A stretch of DNA of 64,000 nucleotides from positions 186,001 to 250,000 of the forward strand of contig JAXGXJ010000005.1 in NCBI GenBank assembly GCA_040772905.1. The letters are read 5' to 3'. Shown here piece after piece: positions 8,516 through 18,002 of the stretch (within the stretch, counting starts at the first letter, position 1; the number at the start of each line of letters is the position of its first letter). The position numbers and the translations under genes are program-made. Source of the stretch: JAXGXJ01 sp040772905. Its GTDB lineage: Bacteria > Actinomycetota > Thermoleophilia > RBG-16-64-13. The notes below the pieces were generated by a model, which worked only from the letters and a program-made list of their open reading frames with translations, was not told the DNA's origin and made no database searches.

Positions 8516-9910
8516 TCACAGACCTAAGGCCGCCGCGATGACCTCTCGGGCGACGGGGGCGGCCACACTGCCCCCCGTGCCGGCGTTCTCCACCAGCACG
8601 ACCACGACGACGTCCGGGTCGGCGGCCGGTGCGAAGGCGGCGAACCACGCGTGCGACTCACCGTTCGCCACCTCTGCCGTGCCCGTCTTACCCGCCACCT
8701 GGACGCCGCTTATACGGGCGGAAGTTCCCGTGCCACTCTCGACCGCGGCCACCATGAGATCGGTGAGCTGGGCCGCCACCTCACCGGTGAGCGGGCGTTT
8801 CCAGACCTCGGGGCGGGTCTCGCGTAGCACGTTCTGGTGGTAATCGAGCACTCGCTGCACCATGTAGGGCTTCATGATCTCGCCCTCGTTCGCGACCGCC
8901 GATGTGGCCAACGCGATCTCAAGGGGGGTCGCCAGCACCTCGCCCTGGCCGAAGGAGGCCTGCGCCAGATGAGCCTTGTCCATGTCGGCCGGCTTGGGGA
9001 AGACGCTGGTGGCGCCGCCCAGCGGCCAGGGCAGCGACGCATTGAAGCCGAATTCGTCTGCGTAACTGGCCAGCGTCTCGGTGCCCAGCTGCACCCCCAC
9101 CTTGGCGAACGTGGTGTTGACGCTCTTGGCGTAGGCTTGGGTGAAGTCGTGGGCTCCATATACGTTGCCGCCGTAGTTGCGCACGACGTACCCTCCCGCG
9201 GTCACCGTGCCCGTATCGTCGAAACGAGAGTCGGGGGTCACCACGCCCTCCTGGAGGGCGGCGCCGGCCACCACGGTCTTGAACACCGAGCCCGGCGGAT
9301 ACAGACCTTGTATAGCTCGGTTGAGGAGCGGCTTGTCCTCGTCAGAGTTGATCTCCTGCCAGATCTCAGCCAGGTCGTTGGGGTCATAACGAGGCCAGGA
9401 CGTCATAGCCAGGATGGCGCCGGTCTGCGGATCCAGGGCGACAACGGCGCCTTTGCGCGCGCCCAAAGCCTCCACCGCCGCCCGCTGGACGGCCATGTTG
9501 ACCGTGAGCTTCAGATCGGCGCCGCGGTGAGACCGGCCCAGCAGATCGTCCCAGTAACTGGTGATGCCCAACAGACCCGACTGGCCGGACAGATCCTCGT
9601 TGTACACCCGCTCTATGCCGGCTCGTCCGTAGCGCAGACTGTGATAGCCCAGCCAGGGCGAGGTGAGGTCGGCCTGAGGATACCGGCGCACGAAGTAAAG
9701 ACCGTCCTTCTCGTTCACGGCCAGTTCCACCCCGTCGGCGGAGGTGATGACCCCGCGCTCCACCTTCATCTCGTCCTCGAGAGCCCTGGTGTTGGCTGGG
9801 TGCACCTTGTACTTGGGCGCCGCCCACACCTGCACGTAGGTGAGTTGCACCATGAGGGCGACGAAGAGCAGGGTGAAGAACAACAGCAGCCGGCGGATGG
9901 GCTTCTCCAT
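8516..9910 (-). CDS. pbpA: Class B penicillin-binding protein (PbpA type)
   Basis: Transpeptidase that cross-links peptidoglycan outside the membrane. One N-terminal membrane helix (about 8-28) precedes a dimerisation region. The transpeptidase domain carries all three signature motifs: S208-V-F-K211, S263-V-N265 and K408-T-G-T411. At 464 residues it is the short class typical of actinobacterial PbpA. Its start directly abuts the stop of rodA (9911), so the SEDS glycosyltransferase and its PBP partner are translationally linked. PknB immediately downstream is the likely regulator, as known in mycobacteria. Confidence 0.95.
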   Translation of the reverse strand: MEKPIRRLLLFFTLLFVALMVQLTYVQVWAAPKYKVHPANTRALEDEMKVERGVITSADGVELAVNEKDGLYFVRRYPQADLTSPWLGYHSLRYGRAGIERVYNEDLSGQSGLLGITSYWDDLLGRSHRGADLKLTVNMAVQRAAVEALGARKGAVVALDPQTGAILAMTSWPRYDPNDLAEIWQEINSDEDKPLLNRAIQGLYPPGSVFKTVVAGAALQEGVVTPDSRFDDTGTVTAGGYVVRNYGGNVYGAHDFTQAYAKSVNTTFAKVGVQLGTETLASYADEFGFNASLPWPLGGATSVFPKPADMDKAHLAQASFGQGEVLATPLEIALATSAVANEGEIMKPYMVQRVLDYHQNVLRETRPEVWKRPLTGEVAAQLTDLMVAAVESGTGTSARISGVQVAGKTGTAEVANGESHAWFAAFAPAADPDVVVVVLVENAGTGGSVAAPVAREVIAAALGL

Positions 9911-11356
9911 CTAGGTCCGTACCTCCTCGTCTCGAGGCGGCGGGACCAACTCGAACGACAGCGTCGTGGCCTCGTCGTCGTCCACGACGGGCTGCACCTC
10001 GGGGGCAGCGGTCACACCGGGGCTCGGCGCGGACTCGGGCCGTGCGGGCGCCGGCTCAGCCACCGGCTCCCATTCCTGCCGCGCCACCGAGTCGCTGGTC
10101 CGCAGCAGCAGGGCCAGTAGGACGAAGTTGGCCACGATGGAGCTTCCGCCGTAGCTGACGAAGGGCAGTGTGATGCCGGTGAGCGGGATGAGCTTGATGA
10201 CGCCTCCCAGGATGAGGAAGGTCTGCAAGGCGAAGATGCTCACCAGTCCGGCCGACAACAGGCGGGAGAAATCGTCTCGAGAACGCGCGGCGATGCGGAA
10301 CCCTCGGGCGATGAACACCAGATAGAGCAGGATGATGCCCATGGCCCCCACCAGCCCCAGCTCCTCGCCGATGGCGGAGAAGATGAAGTCGGTCTCGAGC
10401 GCAGGGATGATCGTGTTGCCCGACTGCAGGATGAGATACCCCTGCCCCAGCCCGCTGCCGAACAAGCCTCCCGCGGCAAGCGCGAAGAGCGACTGGACGA
10501 TCTGGTAGCCCTTGTTCGTGGGATCCTGCCAGGGGTCCAGCCAGATGTCCACACGCAGTTGCACGTGCGGGAACACGTAGTAGAGCGCGGCGGCACCGGC
10601 AAAGAACAGCACCAGACCCACCACCACATAGAAGAAGCGTCCCGTCCCCACGTACAGCAGGGCCAGCAAGGCGCCGAAGAACAGCAGACTCGTACCCAGG
10701 TCCTTCATGAAGATCATGAGCACGAGCGAGAGCCCCCAGATGCTGAGGAGCGGCGCGAGGTAGCGGAACGGGGGCAGAGGCAGGCCCAGGACGCGCCGTG
10801 TGCTGACCGTGAGCACCTCGCGGATGTCCACCAGGTAGGCGGCGAAGAAGACCACCAACAAGATCTTGCCGATCTCGGCCGGCTGAAAGCGTACCGGCCC
10901 CAAGACCAACCACAGGCGGGCACCGTTTATCTCACGCCCCAGCCCCGCCGTGACAAGCAAGAGCAATAGACCCACGATGCCTATGATGTAGCGATACTCG
11001 CGCAACCAGGCCAGCCGGCGCGTGAACACCAGAGTGATGAGGAAGGCCACCAGACCCACCACCAACCAGATGGCCTGCTGACGGGCAAGGTCCTCGTCGA
11101 GGCGGAAGATCATGAGGATGCCCAGCGTGGAGAGCAGAGCCGTGACCGGCAGGAGATAGGCGTCGGCGTAGGGAACCAAGACACGGCGCCCGATGTGAGC
11201 AATCGCGAAGAGCGCCAGGAACAACCCCCCATACACGAGCGACGACCAGGTGAGGGCGGACGCCTTGGTGGTGTAGACCAGCGCGAAGCCCAAGGTGGTG
11301 AGCACCAACGCCGGGATGAGGAAGACGAGTTCGCGGTTCCTGGTGCTCACTGCCAC
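9911..11356 (-). CDS. rodA: SEDS peptidoglycan glycosyltransferase (FtsW/RodA/SpoVE family)
   Basis: Polymerises lipid II glycan strands together with the adjacent class B PBP. The 481-residue protein has about ten membrane helices and family features such as GREINGARLW, FQPAEIGKI, MIFMKDLGTSLLFFG and a C-terminal LPFVSYGGSSIVAN segment. The last 60 residues form a charged, proline-rich cytoplasmic tail. It starts at a GTG overlapping the end of the PP2C gene by 10 bases, with no independent ribosome site, indicating coupled translation. RodA is preferred over FtsW because of the pbpA-rodA-pstP order. Confidence 0.93.
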   Translation of the reverse strand: MAVSTRNRELVFLIPALVLTTLGFALVYTTKASALTWSSLVYGGLFLALFAIAHIGRRVLVPYADAYLLPVTALLSTLGILMIFRLDEDLARQQAIWLVVGLVAFLITLVFTRRLAWLREYRYIIGIVGLLLLLVTAGLGREINGARLWLVLGPVRFQPAEIGKILLVVFFAAYLVDIREVLTVSTRRVLGLPLPPFRYLAPLLSIWGLSLVLMIFMKDLGTSLLFFGALLALLYVGTGRFFYVVVGLVLFFAGAAALYYVFPHVQLRVDIWLDPWQDPTNKGYQIVQSLFALAAGGLFGSGLGQGYLILQSGNTIIPALETDFIFSAIGEELGLVGAMGIILLYLVFIARGFRIAARSRDDFSRLLSAGLVSIFALQTFLILGGVIKLIPLTGITLPFVSYGGSSIVANFVLLALLLRTSDSVARQEWEPVAEPAPARPESAPSPGVTAAPEVQPVVDDDEATTLSFELVPPPRDEEVRT

Positions 11357-12711
11357 GCGTTCAAGGAGCGGAGGTACTTCTGTCCCTCTTCCTTGCTGGT
11401 GAGTTCATGGGCATCGATACGTTCCTGCACATACGAGGGCAGAGTGTCGTAGACGGCCGTGCCCAGTTCGACGACGGAGGACAACTCCATGCCCAGCGGT
11501 GACGCGGGCAGGCCGTTGTAAAGAGCCACCTTGCCCTCGTAAGTGCCCACGTAGTAGACGGCCGAGTTGAAGACGGCGAAGCCGCCGATGGCGACCGCCA
11601 AGACCAGTATCACCACGAGCGCCACGATGATCCAGCGTCGCCGGCGAGAGGGGCGGCGGAGCGGCACTCCCGGCTGCGCGCCGGCGCCTACGGCGACGGC
11701 CGGCAATTCGGAGGGAAGCCCCTGGGAGAGCCCCGCAGGCGACCCGCCGGACGGTCCGTCGAGCGGTCCGCTGAGCGGTTCCACGTCCGAGCCGGCGGAT
11801 GCTGAGGCCGGAGGCGTCTCGGAGGCCGGCCCGCCGCCACGCTGCCCGGCCAATGCCGACCATCCAGCCAAGCGACCGCGCGCGGCTGCACGCACACCGC
11901 GGAGCGCTGCCGAAGCCCCGTGCTCCGAGCCCGAGCCGCCGCGGTCATCGGGACCGATCGTGAGCCCCTGGGAAACATCCTCTTGGAGATCGCCGCCGCC
12001 GGGCGCGGCGTCGACGTCCACCACGATGACGGTGACGTTGTCTTCCCCTCCCGCGGCTACCGCGGCCCGCACCAGGCTCTCTGCCACCGACTGCGGGCCC
12101 TCCTGCGCCCGCATGATGTCCTCGATGGCGGCATCGGGGAGCATGCCGCTCAAACCGTCGCTACACAGCAGCAGGCGGTCCCCGGGAGCCACCGGGACTT
12201 CCGTCACATCGGGCTCCACCTCGAACTCTGTCCCCAGCACCTTCGTGATGACGCTGCGGTGAGGATGGACCGCAGCCTCGGCAGGGGTCAGCTCGCCTCG
12301 GCGGATCATCTCGCCCACCCAAGAATGGTCGTCGGTAAGCTGCCGCAACACACCCTCGTGCAGCAGATACGCGCGCGAGTCGCCCACGTGCACCAACACC
12401 AAGACAGCCTCTCCGGCCGCCATGGCCACGGTGGCTGTGGTGCCCATGCCCTGCAGTCGCGACTCGCGCATGCTGCGGGCGGCGATGGCTCTGTTGACCT
12501 CGCGCACGCGCGCCAGCAGCGCGGCGGCATCGGTGTGGATGGGATCGACGTCGGCCAGGCCCCGGCACGCCATCTCCGAGGCGATCTCGCCTGCCCGGGC
12601 GCCACCCATACCGTCACACACCGCGTAGAGCCCCGGGCGCAGCAGGTAGGAATCCTCGTTGAGTTGACGGACCAACCCCACGTTGGTGGCCACCCCCGCG
12701 CGCAGATGCAT
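11347..12711 (-). CDS. pstP: PP2C-family Ser/Thr phosphatase, membrane anchored (PstP)
   Basis: Dephosphorylates PknB and its substrates. The catalytic domain (about 1-240) shows N-E-D near 18-20, the metal-binding CDGMGG motif, GDSRAY and SDGLSG motifs. A long Ser/Pro/Gly-rich linker follows. A single membrane helix lies at about 363-385 (RRWIIVALVVILVLAVAI), with a short extracellular end of about 65 residues. It overlaps fhaB by one base at its start (TGATG) and rodA by ten at its end, so it is embedded in the operon. Confidence 0.94.
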   Translation of the reverse strand: MHLRAGVATNVGLVRQLNEDSYLLRPGLYAVCDGMGGARAGEIASEMACRGLADVDPIHTDAAALLARVREVNRAIAARSMRESRLQGMGTTATVAMAAGEAVLVLVHVGDSRAYLLHEGVLRQLTDDHSWVGEMIRRGELTPAEAAVHPHRSVITKVLGTEFEVEPDVTEVPVAPGDRLLLCSDGLSGMLPDAAIEDIMRAQEGPQSVAESLVRAAVAAGGEDNVTVIVVDVDAAPGGGDLQEDVSQGLTIGPDDRGGSGSEHGASAALRGVRAAARGRLAGWSALAGQRGGGPASETPPASASAGSDVEPLSGPLDGPSGGSPAGLSQGLPSELPAVAVGAGAQPGVPLRRPSRRRRWIIVALVVILVLAVAIGGFAVFNSAVYYVGTYEGKVALYNGLPASPLGMELSSVVELGTAVYDTLPSYVQERIDAHELTSKEEGQKYLRSLNAWQ

Positions 12712-13211
12712 CAGCGCACCTCGACCTGGAAGATGGTGTCCCCCACCTCCACGCGGTCGCCTTCGCGCAACTCATACACACCCGCGATCGGCTGCCCGTT
12801 GACCAGTGTCCCGTTGGTGCTGTGCAGATCTTCCACGTGGAGCGACATCACCCCGGCCTCGAAGAGCGCGTGCTTGGAGGAGACGAAGGTGTCATCCAAG
12901 AAGATGTCCATGTCCGGAGAACGCCCGGCGATGGCCGTCGCACCCGGCGGGAAGGCGAAGGCTTCGCCCACGCGCAAGTGCGGACTCTTGACCACCGTCA
13001 GCGTCCACGTCCTGCTGCCGGAGGCCACTCGACCGAAATGATGATCGCCCACCTCGGCACCACGAGAATCGGTGGGTCGGTAGCCCAGCCGAGCATCCAC
13101 GGGAGCGGAGTAGCGCAGATCACGGTTGATGGAACCGATCACCCGCCAGATGAACAGATAGAGCACGATCAGGAAGACGAACTTCCCTGCCAGCAGGACT
13201 ATCTGCAGCAT
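12711..13211 (-). CDS. fhaB: FHA-domain protein with N-terminal membrane helix (FhaB type)
   Basis: Phosphothreonine-reading adaptor. A hydrophobic helix at about 3-27 is followed by a C-terminal FHA domain (about 75-160). That domain has GRSPDMDIFLDD, the FVSSKHA core and LHSTNGTLVNG loops, which are the canonical phosphothreonine-binding elements. It lies between fhaA and pstP and overlaps the PP2C start by one base. In mycobacteria the homologue binds phosphorylated wall-synthesis proteins; the same role is inferred here. Confidence 0.92.
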   Translation of the reverse strand: MLQIVLLAGKFVFLIVLYLFIWRVIGSINRDLRYSAPVDARLGYRPTDSRGAEVGDHHFGRVASGSRTWTLTVVKSPHLRVGEAFAFPPGATAIAGRSPDMDIFLDDTFVSSKHALFEAGVMSLHVEDLHSTNGTLVNGQPIAGVYELREGDRVEVGDTIFQVEVR

Positions 13212-13230
13212 ACGCGCACCCCTGTCCGGC

Positions 13231-14079
13231 CTAGCCCGACTTCGTATCGACCGCGATGCGTGAATCCCCGATCACGAGGGTGTCTCTTGGCCCCAGGACT
13301 GTCCTCGAGATGGGATATCCGTTCACCATGGTGCCGTTTGTGGAATGGAGATCCTCCACCACCATCTTGCCATCGTCCCAGAAGATGGCGGCATGGCGAC
13401 GAGACACGTTGGGATCGTCGATTCGGAAATCCACGTCACGAGCCCGGCCCAGGATGACCCTGCCCTGGTCGAACTCGCGCACCCGGTCGCCCGTCCGCAG
13501 CACGATGCGCTGCGAGGCCAGACCCAGTTGAGTGGCCTCCGAGGGCGGGATCACTTTGGTCCCGCGGCCGGGCAGTTCATGCACCACTGCGGGCGCGGCA
13601 CCGCCTGACTGCCCCACCGGTCGCGGTTGGCGGTACTGTGGCTCGCTCGTCTCCACACGCGGCACGGGCTGACCGACCGCGGCCCGCTCAGCCAAGATGC
13701 CGAAGTACCCCGGGCGCAGGTCGGGCTCGCGCACGACACCTACCTCGAGGTCCCCTGCAGGCTCGTACCTGCGCGAACGCACGTGGCGGTTGAGCGCATG
13801 TTCCAACTTGTCCAACAGGTCGTCCATGCGTCCGGCATAGCGATCGTAATCGTCAGGACAGAGGTAGACGGTGAAGCGATTGTCGACAGAGGTCACGCCC
13901 CGGTGGGCGACTTTGTGCGCCTCCATCTCCTTGATGAGCTTCTGCATCAGCTCTTTGGGTTGCACCCGGAGCGCGGAACCGCGGTCTTTGCGGCGAGGAG
14001 GTGTGTTCTCGGGAGCCGGCCGGCGCGGCGCTTCCACCGCACGTTCCTCGCTCGACTCGACCCTCCGTATCAAACCCAT
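13231..14079 (-). CDS. fhaA: DUF3662/FHA-domain protein (FhaA type)
   Basis: A 282-residue protein with an N-terminal DUF3662 region (about 40-150: QKLIKEMEAH, FTVYLCPDDYDRY) and a C-terminal FHA domain (about 205-280: RARDVDFRIDD, SRRHAAIF, LHSTNGTMVNGY). I chose the ATG at 14079 because a strong AGGAGGA sits eight bases upstream. An in-frame ATG at 14109 would overlap the preceding kinase gene and lacks such a site. It opens the fhaA-fhaB-pstP-rodA-pbpA-pknB block and recruits phosphorylated partners by homology to mycobacterial FhaA. Confidence 0.92.
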   Translation of the reverse strand: MGLIRRVESSEERAVEAPRRPAPENTPPRRKDRGSALRVQPKELMQKLIKEMEAHKVAHRGVTSVDNRFTVYLCPDDYDRYAGRMDDLLDKLEHALNRHVRSRRYEPAGDLEVGVVREPDLRPGYFGILAERAAVGQPVPRVETSEPQYRQPRPVGQSGGAAPAVVHELPGRGTKVIPPSEATQLGLASQRIVLRTGDRVREFDQGRVILGRARDVDFRIDDPNVSRRHAAIFWDDGKMVVEDLHSTNGTMVNGYPISRTVLGPRDTLVIGDSRIAVDTKSG

Positions 14080-14092
14080 GTATCGCTTCCTC

Positions 14093-15790
14093 CTAGAGGG
14101 TCCCGCCACTCTGGGACGAGAGGAGAAGGGCGGACAAGAACCCGATTATAGCGCACGGCACATAGGCGGCCAGGAACGGCAGCAGCACCACCGGCACCGC
14201 CAACGCCAACACGGGCACCAGCACAAAACCAGCGAATAGCAGACCCAGATAGGCCGTAGCGCCCCACATCCGCGCCTGGCGTGATCCTCCCACCCAGGTG
14301 TAGGCAGGCAATGAGAAGAGAGTGAATAGGAACAGTTGCAAGGCCATCTCGGGACGGGAATCCAAGAAACGGGCCATCTCCACCAGCACCGGCCATGGTG
14401 ACACGCTATCAGCAGCCGCTAGGAGCACAGCGCCGGGCGCCGGGTTGAACGTGAAGGGCAGCGCCGCCCAGACTCCCAGCCCTCCGGTGACCATTACCAC
14501 CACGGCGCTCATGAAGCCTGAAAGAGCTCCCCACCGTTTGAGCAGGGCTCCCGCCAGGGGCAGCACGACCAAGCCCAGACCCCAGGTGACGGCGAAGGGC
14601 ATGACCCCGGGCAGAAGTGCGGCCCACAGCAGTCCCCTCCGCGCCAGCACGACCGTCTGCACCACGGCCAGGACGAGGTAGACGATCCCCCATCCCGGCC
14701 CATAGGCGAATATGGGCGGAGCCAGCAAGGCCAGTGTGAGCACCGTCCCGGCGGTCGGCCACACCAGGCCGACGAAGGCCGGCACGGCGATGAGCGGCGC
14801 GATGGCCTCCTGAGGATAGAAGGGCGCTCTCGGCAAGAGGTAGAGCAGCGCCAGCAGACAGAAGACGCCCGACGCCATCCGCTGCGCCAGGAAGACCACC
14901 CGGTCTCGATCGAGGCGCCGGGGCGCGAGGCGCTCCATGACCTTGGTGGCGAGACGCTCCTGGGGCACCTCGTCGGGCGTCACCCTGAGAGCCTGGGCGA
15001 GCATGCGGCCGAACGTGGCCGCATCCAAACGGGCATAGCGATCCTGCAACATCGCCCGGGCGAGAGCGTCGCTTACCTCGACCGGAAGGTCGGGACGATA
15101 GGTGGAGAGGTCGGGTATCGTGGGACGCGATACGTCCCGCAGCAACTCCTGCAGCTTCTTCCCCTTCTGCGGGTTCTTGCGCGTGAACCCCTCGTACAAG
15201 GTGAGGGCCAAAGAGTAGACGTCGCTGCGCGAGTCCACCGTTCCCCCCTCGATCTGCTCGGGGGACATGTAGGCCAGCGTCCCCACCAGGTCGCCGTCCA
15301 TGGTGATGGACATCCGGTCCTCCAGTTGAGCCACACCGAAGTCCATCAGCCGCACGTCCACATCGCGCCCCTCCAAGAGCATGATGTTCTCGGGCTTGAT
15401 GTCGCGATGGACCACCCCGCGCTTGTGGGCGTGCTCGAGAGCCTGGCACAGCTGGACGCCCACTTGCAGGAGATCGCGGTCGCTGAGCGTCTGCTCGCGG
15501 TAGTGGTCGCGCAGGGTCTTGCCCTCCACGTATTCGGTGATGAGATAGGTGCGGTCGTCCTCGCGCACCATCTCGTACATGGTGACGATGTGGTGATGGT
15601 TGAGCTTGGCAGCCGCGTGGGCCTCGCGGAGGACGCGGTCGTCGACGTCGGCGGAGTGCTCAACGACCTTCATCGCCACCGGCCGGCCCATGCGCAGGTC
15701 ATCGGCCAGATACACGGTGGCGAACGCACCGCTGCCCAGCTTGCGCACGATGTCGTAGCGTTCGGAGATGCTGGAGGGAGATTCGGCCAT
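14093..15790 (-). CDS. Ser/Thr protein kinase with polytopic membrane C-terminus
   Basis: The kinase domain (about 11-265) has GSGAFATVY, the catalytic Lys in VAMKVV, HRDIKPEN, DFG and the APE-equivalent SPEQ, so it should be active. From about 300 to 560 there are roughly eight hydrophobic segments and no PASTA or other sensor domain. This architecture, a kinase in front of an integral membrane module, differs from PknB and may sense something in the bilayer. It ends 13 bases before fhaA and is probably the first gene of the block. I took the ATG at 15790; a GTG lies one codon upstream. Confidence 0.88.
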   Translation of the reverse strand: MAESPSSISERYDIVRKLGSGAFATVYLADDLRMGRPVAMKVVEHSADVDDRVLREAHAAAKLNHHHIVTMYEMVREDDRTYLITEYVEGKTLRDHYREQTLSDRDLLQVGVQLCQALEHAHKRGVVHRDIKPENIMLLEGRDVDVRLMDFGVAQLEDRMSITMDGDLVGTLAYMSPEQIEGGTVDSRSDVYSLALTLYEGFTRKNPQKGKKLQELLRDVSRPTIPDLSTYRPDLPVEVSDALARAMLQDRYARLDAATFGRMLAQALRVTPDEVPQERLATKVMERLAPRRLDRDRVVFLAQRMASGVFCLLALLYLLPRAPFYPQEAIAPLIAVPAFVGLVWPTAGTVLTLALLAPPIFAYGPGWGIVYLVLAVVQTVVLARRGLLWAALLPGVMPFAVTWGLGLVVLPLAGALLKRWGALSGFMSAVVVMVTGGLGVWAALPFTFNPAPGAVLLAAADSVSPWPVLVEMARFLDSRPEMALQLFLFTLFSLPAYTWVGGSRQARMWGATAYLGLLFAGFVLVPVLALAVPVVLLPFLAAYVPCAIIGFLSALLLSSQSGGTL

Positions 15791-15975
15791 CACTGCAGTA
15801 TACGCAGGAGGGGCGACGAACCCTGCCCTCTGCTGGTGCCCGGGACGCGGAGCATGTCCGCTCCAGCTGCGCGCGAAAGCCCACCTGCGGAGACCGTGCG
15901 GTGAGCGGGGTCACCGGAGGGTCACCCGCGGCGCCGCGGGCCACTCACCGTATCCTAGCTCACCGAACGGCATGT

Positions 15976-15981
15976 TATACT
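15976..15981 (+). promoter_or_regulatory. Candidate -10 box of tRNA-Leu
   Basis: TATACT lies 12 bases upstream of the first base of the mature tRNA, the spacing expected for a tRNA promoter. No clear -35 hexamer is visible. Confidence 0.45.
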
Positions 15982-15993
15982 CCGTGAGCGTTT

Positions 15994-16080
15994 GGGCGAG
16001 TGGCGGAATTGGCAGACGCGCTAGGTTCAGGGTCTAGTGAGCTTACGCTCATGCGGGTTCAAGTCCCGCCTCGCCCACCA
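15994..16080 (+). tRNA. tRNA-Leu (CAG)
   Basis: An 87-base type II tRNA. The acceptor stem GGGCGAG pairs with CTCGCCC and the CCA end is encoded (16078-16080). The anticodon loop TTCAGGG gives CAG. A long variable arm and the T-loop GGTTCAAGTCC are present. Confidence 0.96.
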
Positions 16081-16103
16081 TCATCTTCTACTTCGCGCGA
16101 CGC

Positions 16104-17183
16104 ATGACCGATCTGAACACTGACGACAGCCTCGACCAGTCAGCCGCGGAGCGCAAGGGGCGGCAGAAGAACCTGCTACCCAAGCCTCTGTTGCGATTGC
16201 TTCTCATCTTCGCGCTGGTCGTGATCGTGGTGGTGGTGATCGTCGTGGTGGCCACCAGCGGCCGTGGCGGCGGCGACACGGCGGCCTACCAGGGCTATGT
16301 CTCCAGCATAAGCGGCATGCTCGAGCAATCCGATGCCATCGGCGATCAAGTGGTGCGCCTTCTCACCGACCCCGGCGACATCACACGCAAAGAGATCCAG
16401 ACCCGGTTGGATCAGTCGATCGCCACCTCTCAACAGCTGGAGGAGCAGGCGGCCGCATTGGTCGTACCCAAGCAACTGGTAGAGCAACATATCCATCAGT
16501 TCTTCGTGATGGTGATGCAGTTCCGCCTCAGGGGCCTCACCGACCTCAAGCCCTCGCTCATGAACGCGCTCGAACTGCAGGACGTGGAAGTGCCGTCCGA
16601 GCAGATCTCGCGGGCGCTCGCCTATCTCACCAACTCCGACTTCCTCTACAAAGAGGTCTTCGTGCCCAAGGTCACCGACCTTCTGGCCTCGGAAGAAGTC
16701 TCTGGAGTGAGTGTGCCCGACACCAAGTTCCTCGCCGACACCGACCTGGCCTCCAAGTCCCGGGTGCAGGAGTTCCTGGCCGTTCTAAAGAGCACCGGCA
16801 GCCTGCAGGCTGTGCACGGCGTGGCGGTCTCCAAGGTTGTGGCCAGCCCGGACGACAAACAGATCGCCGCCGGCAAGACCCACAACCTCTCGTCCAGTGA
16901 CGAGCTCGCCTTCCTGGTGTCGGTCGAAAACCAGGGCAACATGTCCGAGAAGGAAGTGCCGGTGGAGGTCACCCTCCTTTCGCCCGATTCCACCCAGCCC
17001 CAGAAGGTGACGGTCACCATCCCCGAGCTCAAGCCCAAGGAGACGCTCACGGTCACCGTGAAGGGATTGAACCCCACCACCTACGGTGAAGTGGCCACGC
17101 TCAAAGTCGTCGCCGGCCCGGTGAAAGACGAGAAGTTCAAAGATAACAACACGCTGGAAGCGAAAGTCATCTTCACACTCTAA
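16104..17183 (+). CDS. Membrane-anchored protein with C-terminal CARDB-like beta domain
   Basis: A 359-residue protein of unknown function. After a short charged cytoplasmic start, one strongly hydrophobic helix lies at about 30-50 (a Leu/Val/Ile run). The extracellular part begins with a helical region (about 55-215), and residues 235-358 look like an Ig-like/CARDB adhesion fold (SVENQGN, EVTLLSPDS, IPELKPKETLTVTV). It begins only 24 bases after the tRNA-Leu CCA end with no clear ribosome site, so transcription may read through from the tRNA. It is followed by DUF4446 at 24 bases. Role unknown; surface scaffold or envelope function is inference. Confidence 0.75.
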   Translation: MTDLNTDDSLDQSAAERKGRQKNLLPKPLLRLLLIFALVVIVVVVIVVVATSGRGGGDTAAYQGYVSSISGMLEQSDAIGDQVVRLLTDPGDITRKEIQTRLDQSIATSQQLEEQAAALVVPKQLVEQHIHQFFVMVMQFRLRGLTDLKPSLMNALELQDVEVPSEQISRALAYLTNSDFLYKEVFVPKVTDLLASEEVSGVSVPDTKFLADTDLASKSRVQEFLAVLKSTGSLQAVHGVAVSKVVASPDDKQIAAGKTHNLSSSDELAFLVSVENQGNMSEKEVPVEVTLLSPDSTQPQKVTVTIPELKPKETLTVTVKGLNPTTYGEVATLKVVAGPVKDEKFKDNNTLEAKVIFTL

Positions 17184-17207
17184 ATCCCACTCTTCAAAGG
17201 ATCCCAG

Positions 17208-18002
17208 TTGAGCGCACTCCAGATCTTCGAGGTCGTCGCGGTCATCGCTATCGTGGTAGCCGTGGCGGCCGGCGGTGGCCTTCTGCTCGTCTACAGGAGA
17301 CTCCAGCGCTATCAGCGCAATCAGCATGTGATCATGGGGTCCCGCGGTGACGTGGACATAGTGGAACATGTGGCCTCTGTGGACGAGAAGGTGGCCAATC
17401 TGCGGCTCGCCCTGGAGGATCTCACCCTGGCCGCACGTGATCACGACGTGCGCATAGACTCGTGCCTGTCTCGGGTGGGCATCGTCCGTTTCGACGCCTA
17501 CCAGGATCTGGGAGGCCGGCAAAGCACCGCCGTCGCCTTCCTCAACACCCACAACGACGGCGTGGTGATAACCACGGTGGTGAGTCGCGATTTCGCCCGC
17601 ATGTATGTGAAATTGCTCAAGGACGGGGCCCCGGACATCCCGCTGGCGCCGGAGGAGATGGAGGCCGTGGAACAGGCCCGAGGCAGTGCGCCCTTCACCA
17701 TCCGTCCACGGGTGGACGGCGAGGCCATCGACACGATCATCCCGGCTCCCGACGAGGAGACTGCGGCCGTGGTGGGTCTCGACGCCCCCACCTCAGTGGG
17801 CCTGCCGGGACGGCGTCCCGATTCGGACCGCGAATTGGCCCGTGAGAACAGGCGTCGGAGGCGTCAGGGCCTGCCCCCGCTCGAAGATATGGTAGTCCCC
17901 TCCAACATCGGCTGGGTGGAACCTCGTACTCCGTCGCCAGGCAACAGCGAGAGCCCCGCTGCGCGCGGCAATCCAGAGAGGGTGACTCCCGATGAACTGT
18001 GA
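17208..18002 (+). CDS. DUF4446 family protein
   Basis: A 264-residue protein starting at TTG (17208) with AAAGGA upstream. A membrane helix lies at about 8-30, then a coiled region, then the DUF4446 core (VGIVRFDAYQDLGGRQSTAVAFL, then a VVSRDFARMYVK strand). The tail of about 90 residues is charged and proline-rich. DUF4446 proteins often sit in Gram-positive genomes near chromosome-segregation or tRNA-synthetase genes; their function is not established. It overlaps the pheA start by 11 bases. Confidence 0.85.
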   Translation: MSALQIFEVVAVIAIVVAVAAGGGLLLVYRRLQRYQRNQHVIMGSRGDVDIVEHVASVDEKVANLRLALEDLTLAARDHDVRIDSCLSRVGIVRFDAYQDLGGRQSTAVAFLNTHNDGVVITTVVSRDFARMYVKLLKDGAPDIPLAPEEMEAVEQARGSAPFTIRPRVDGEAIDTIIPAPDEETAAVVGLDAPTSVGLPGRRPDSDRELARENRRRRRQGLPPLEDMVVPSNIGWVEPRTPSPGNSESPAARGNPERVTPDEL

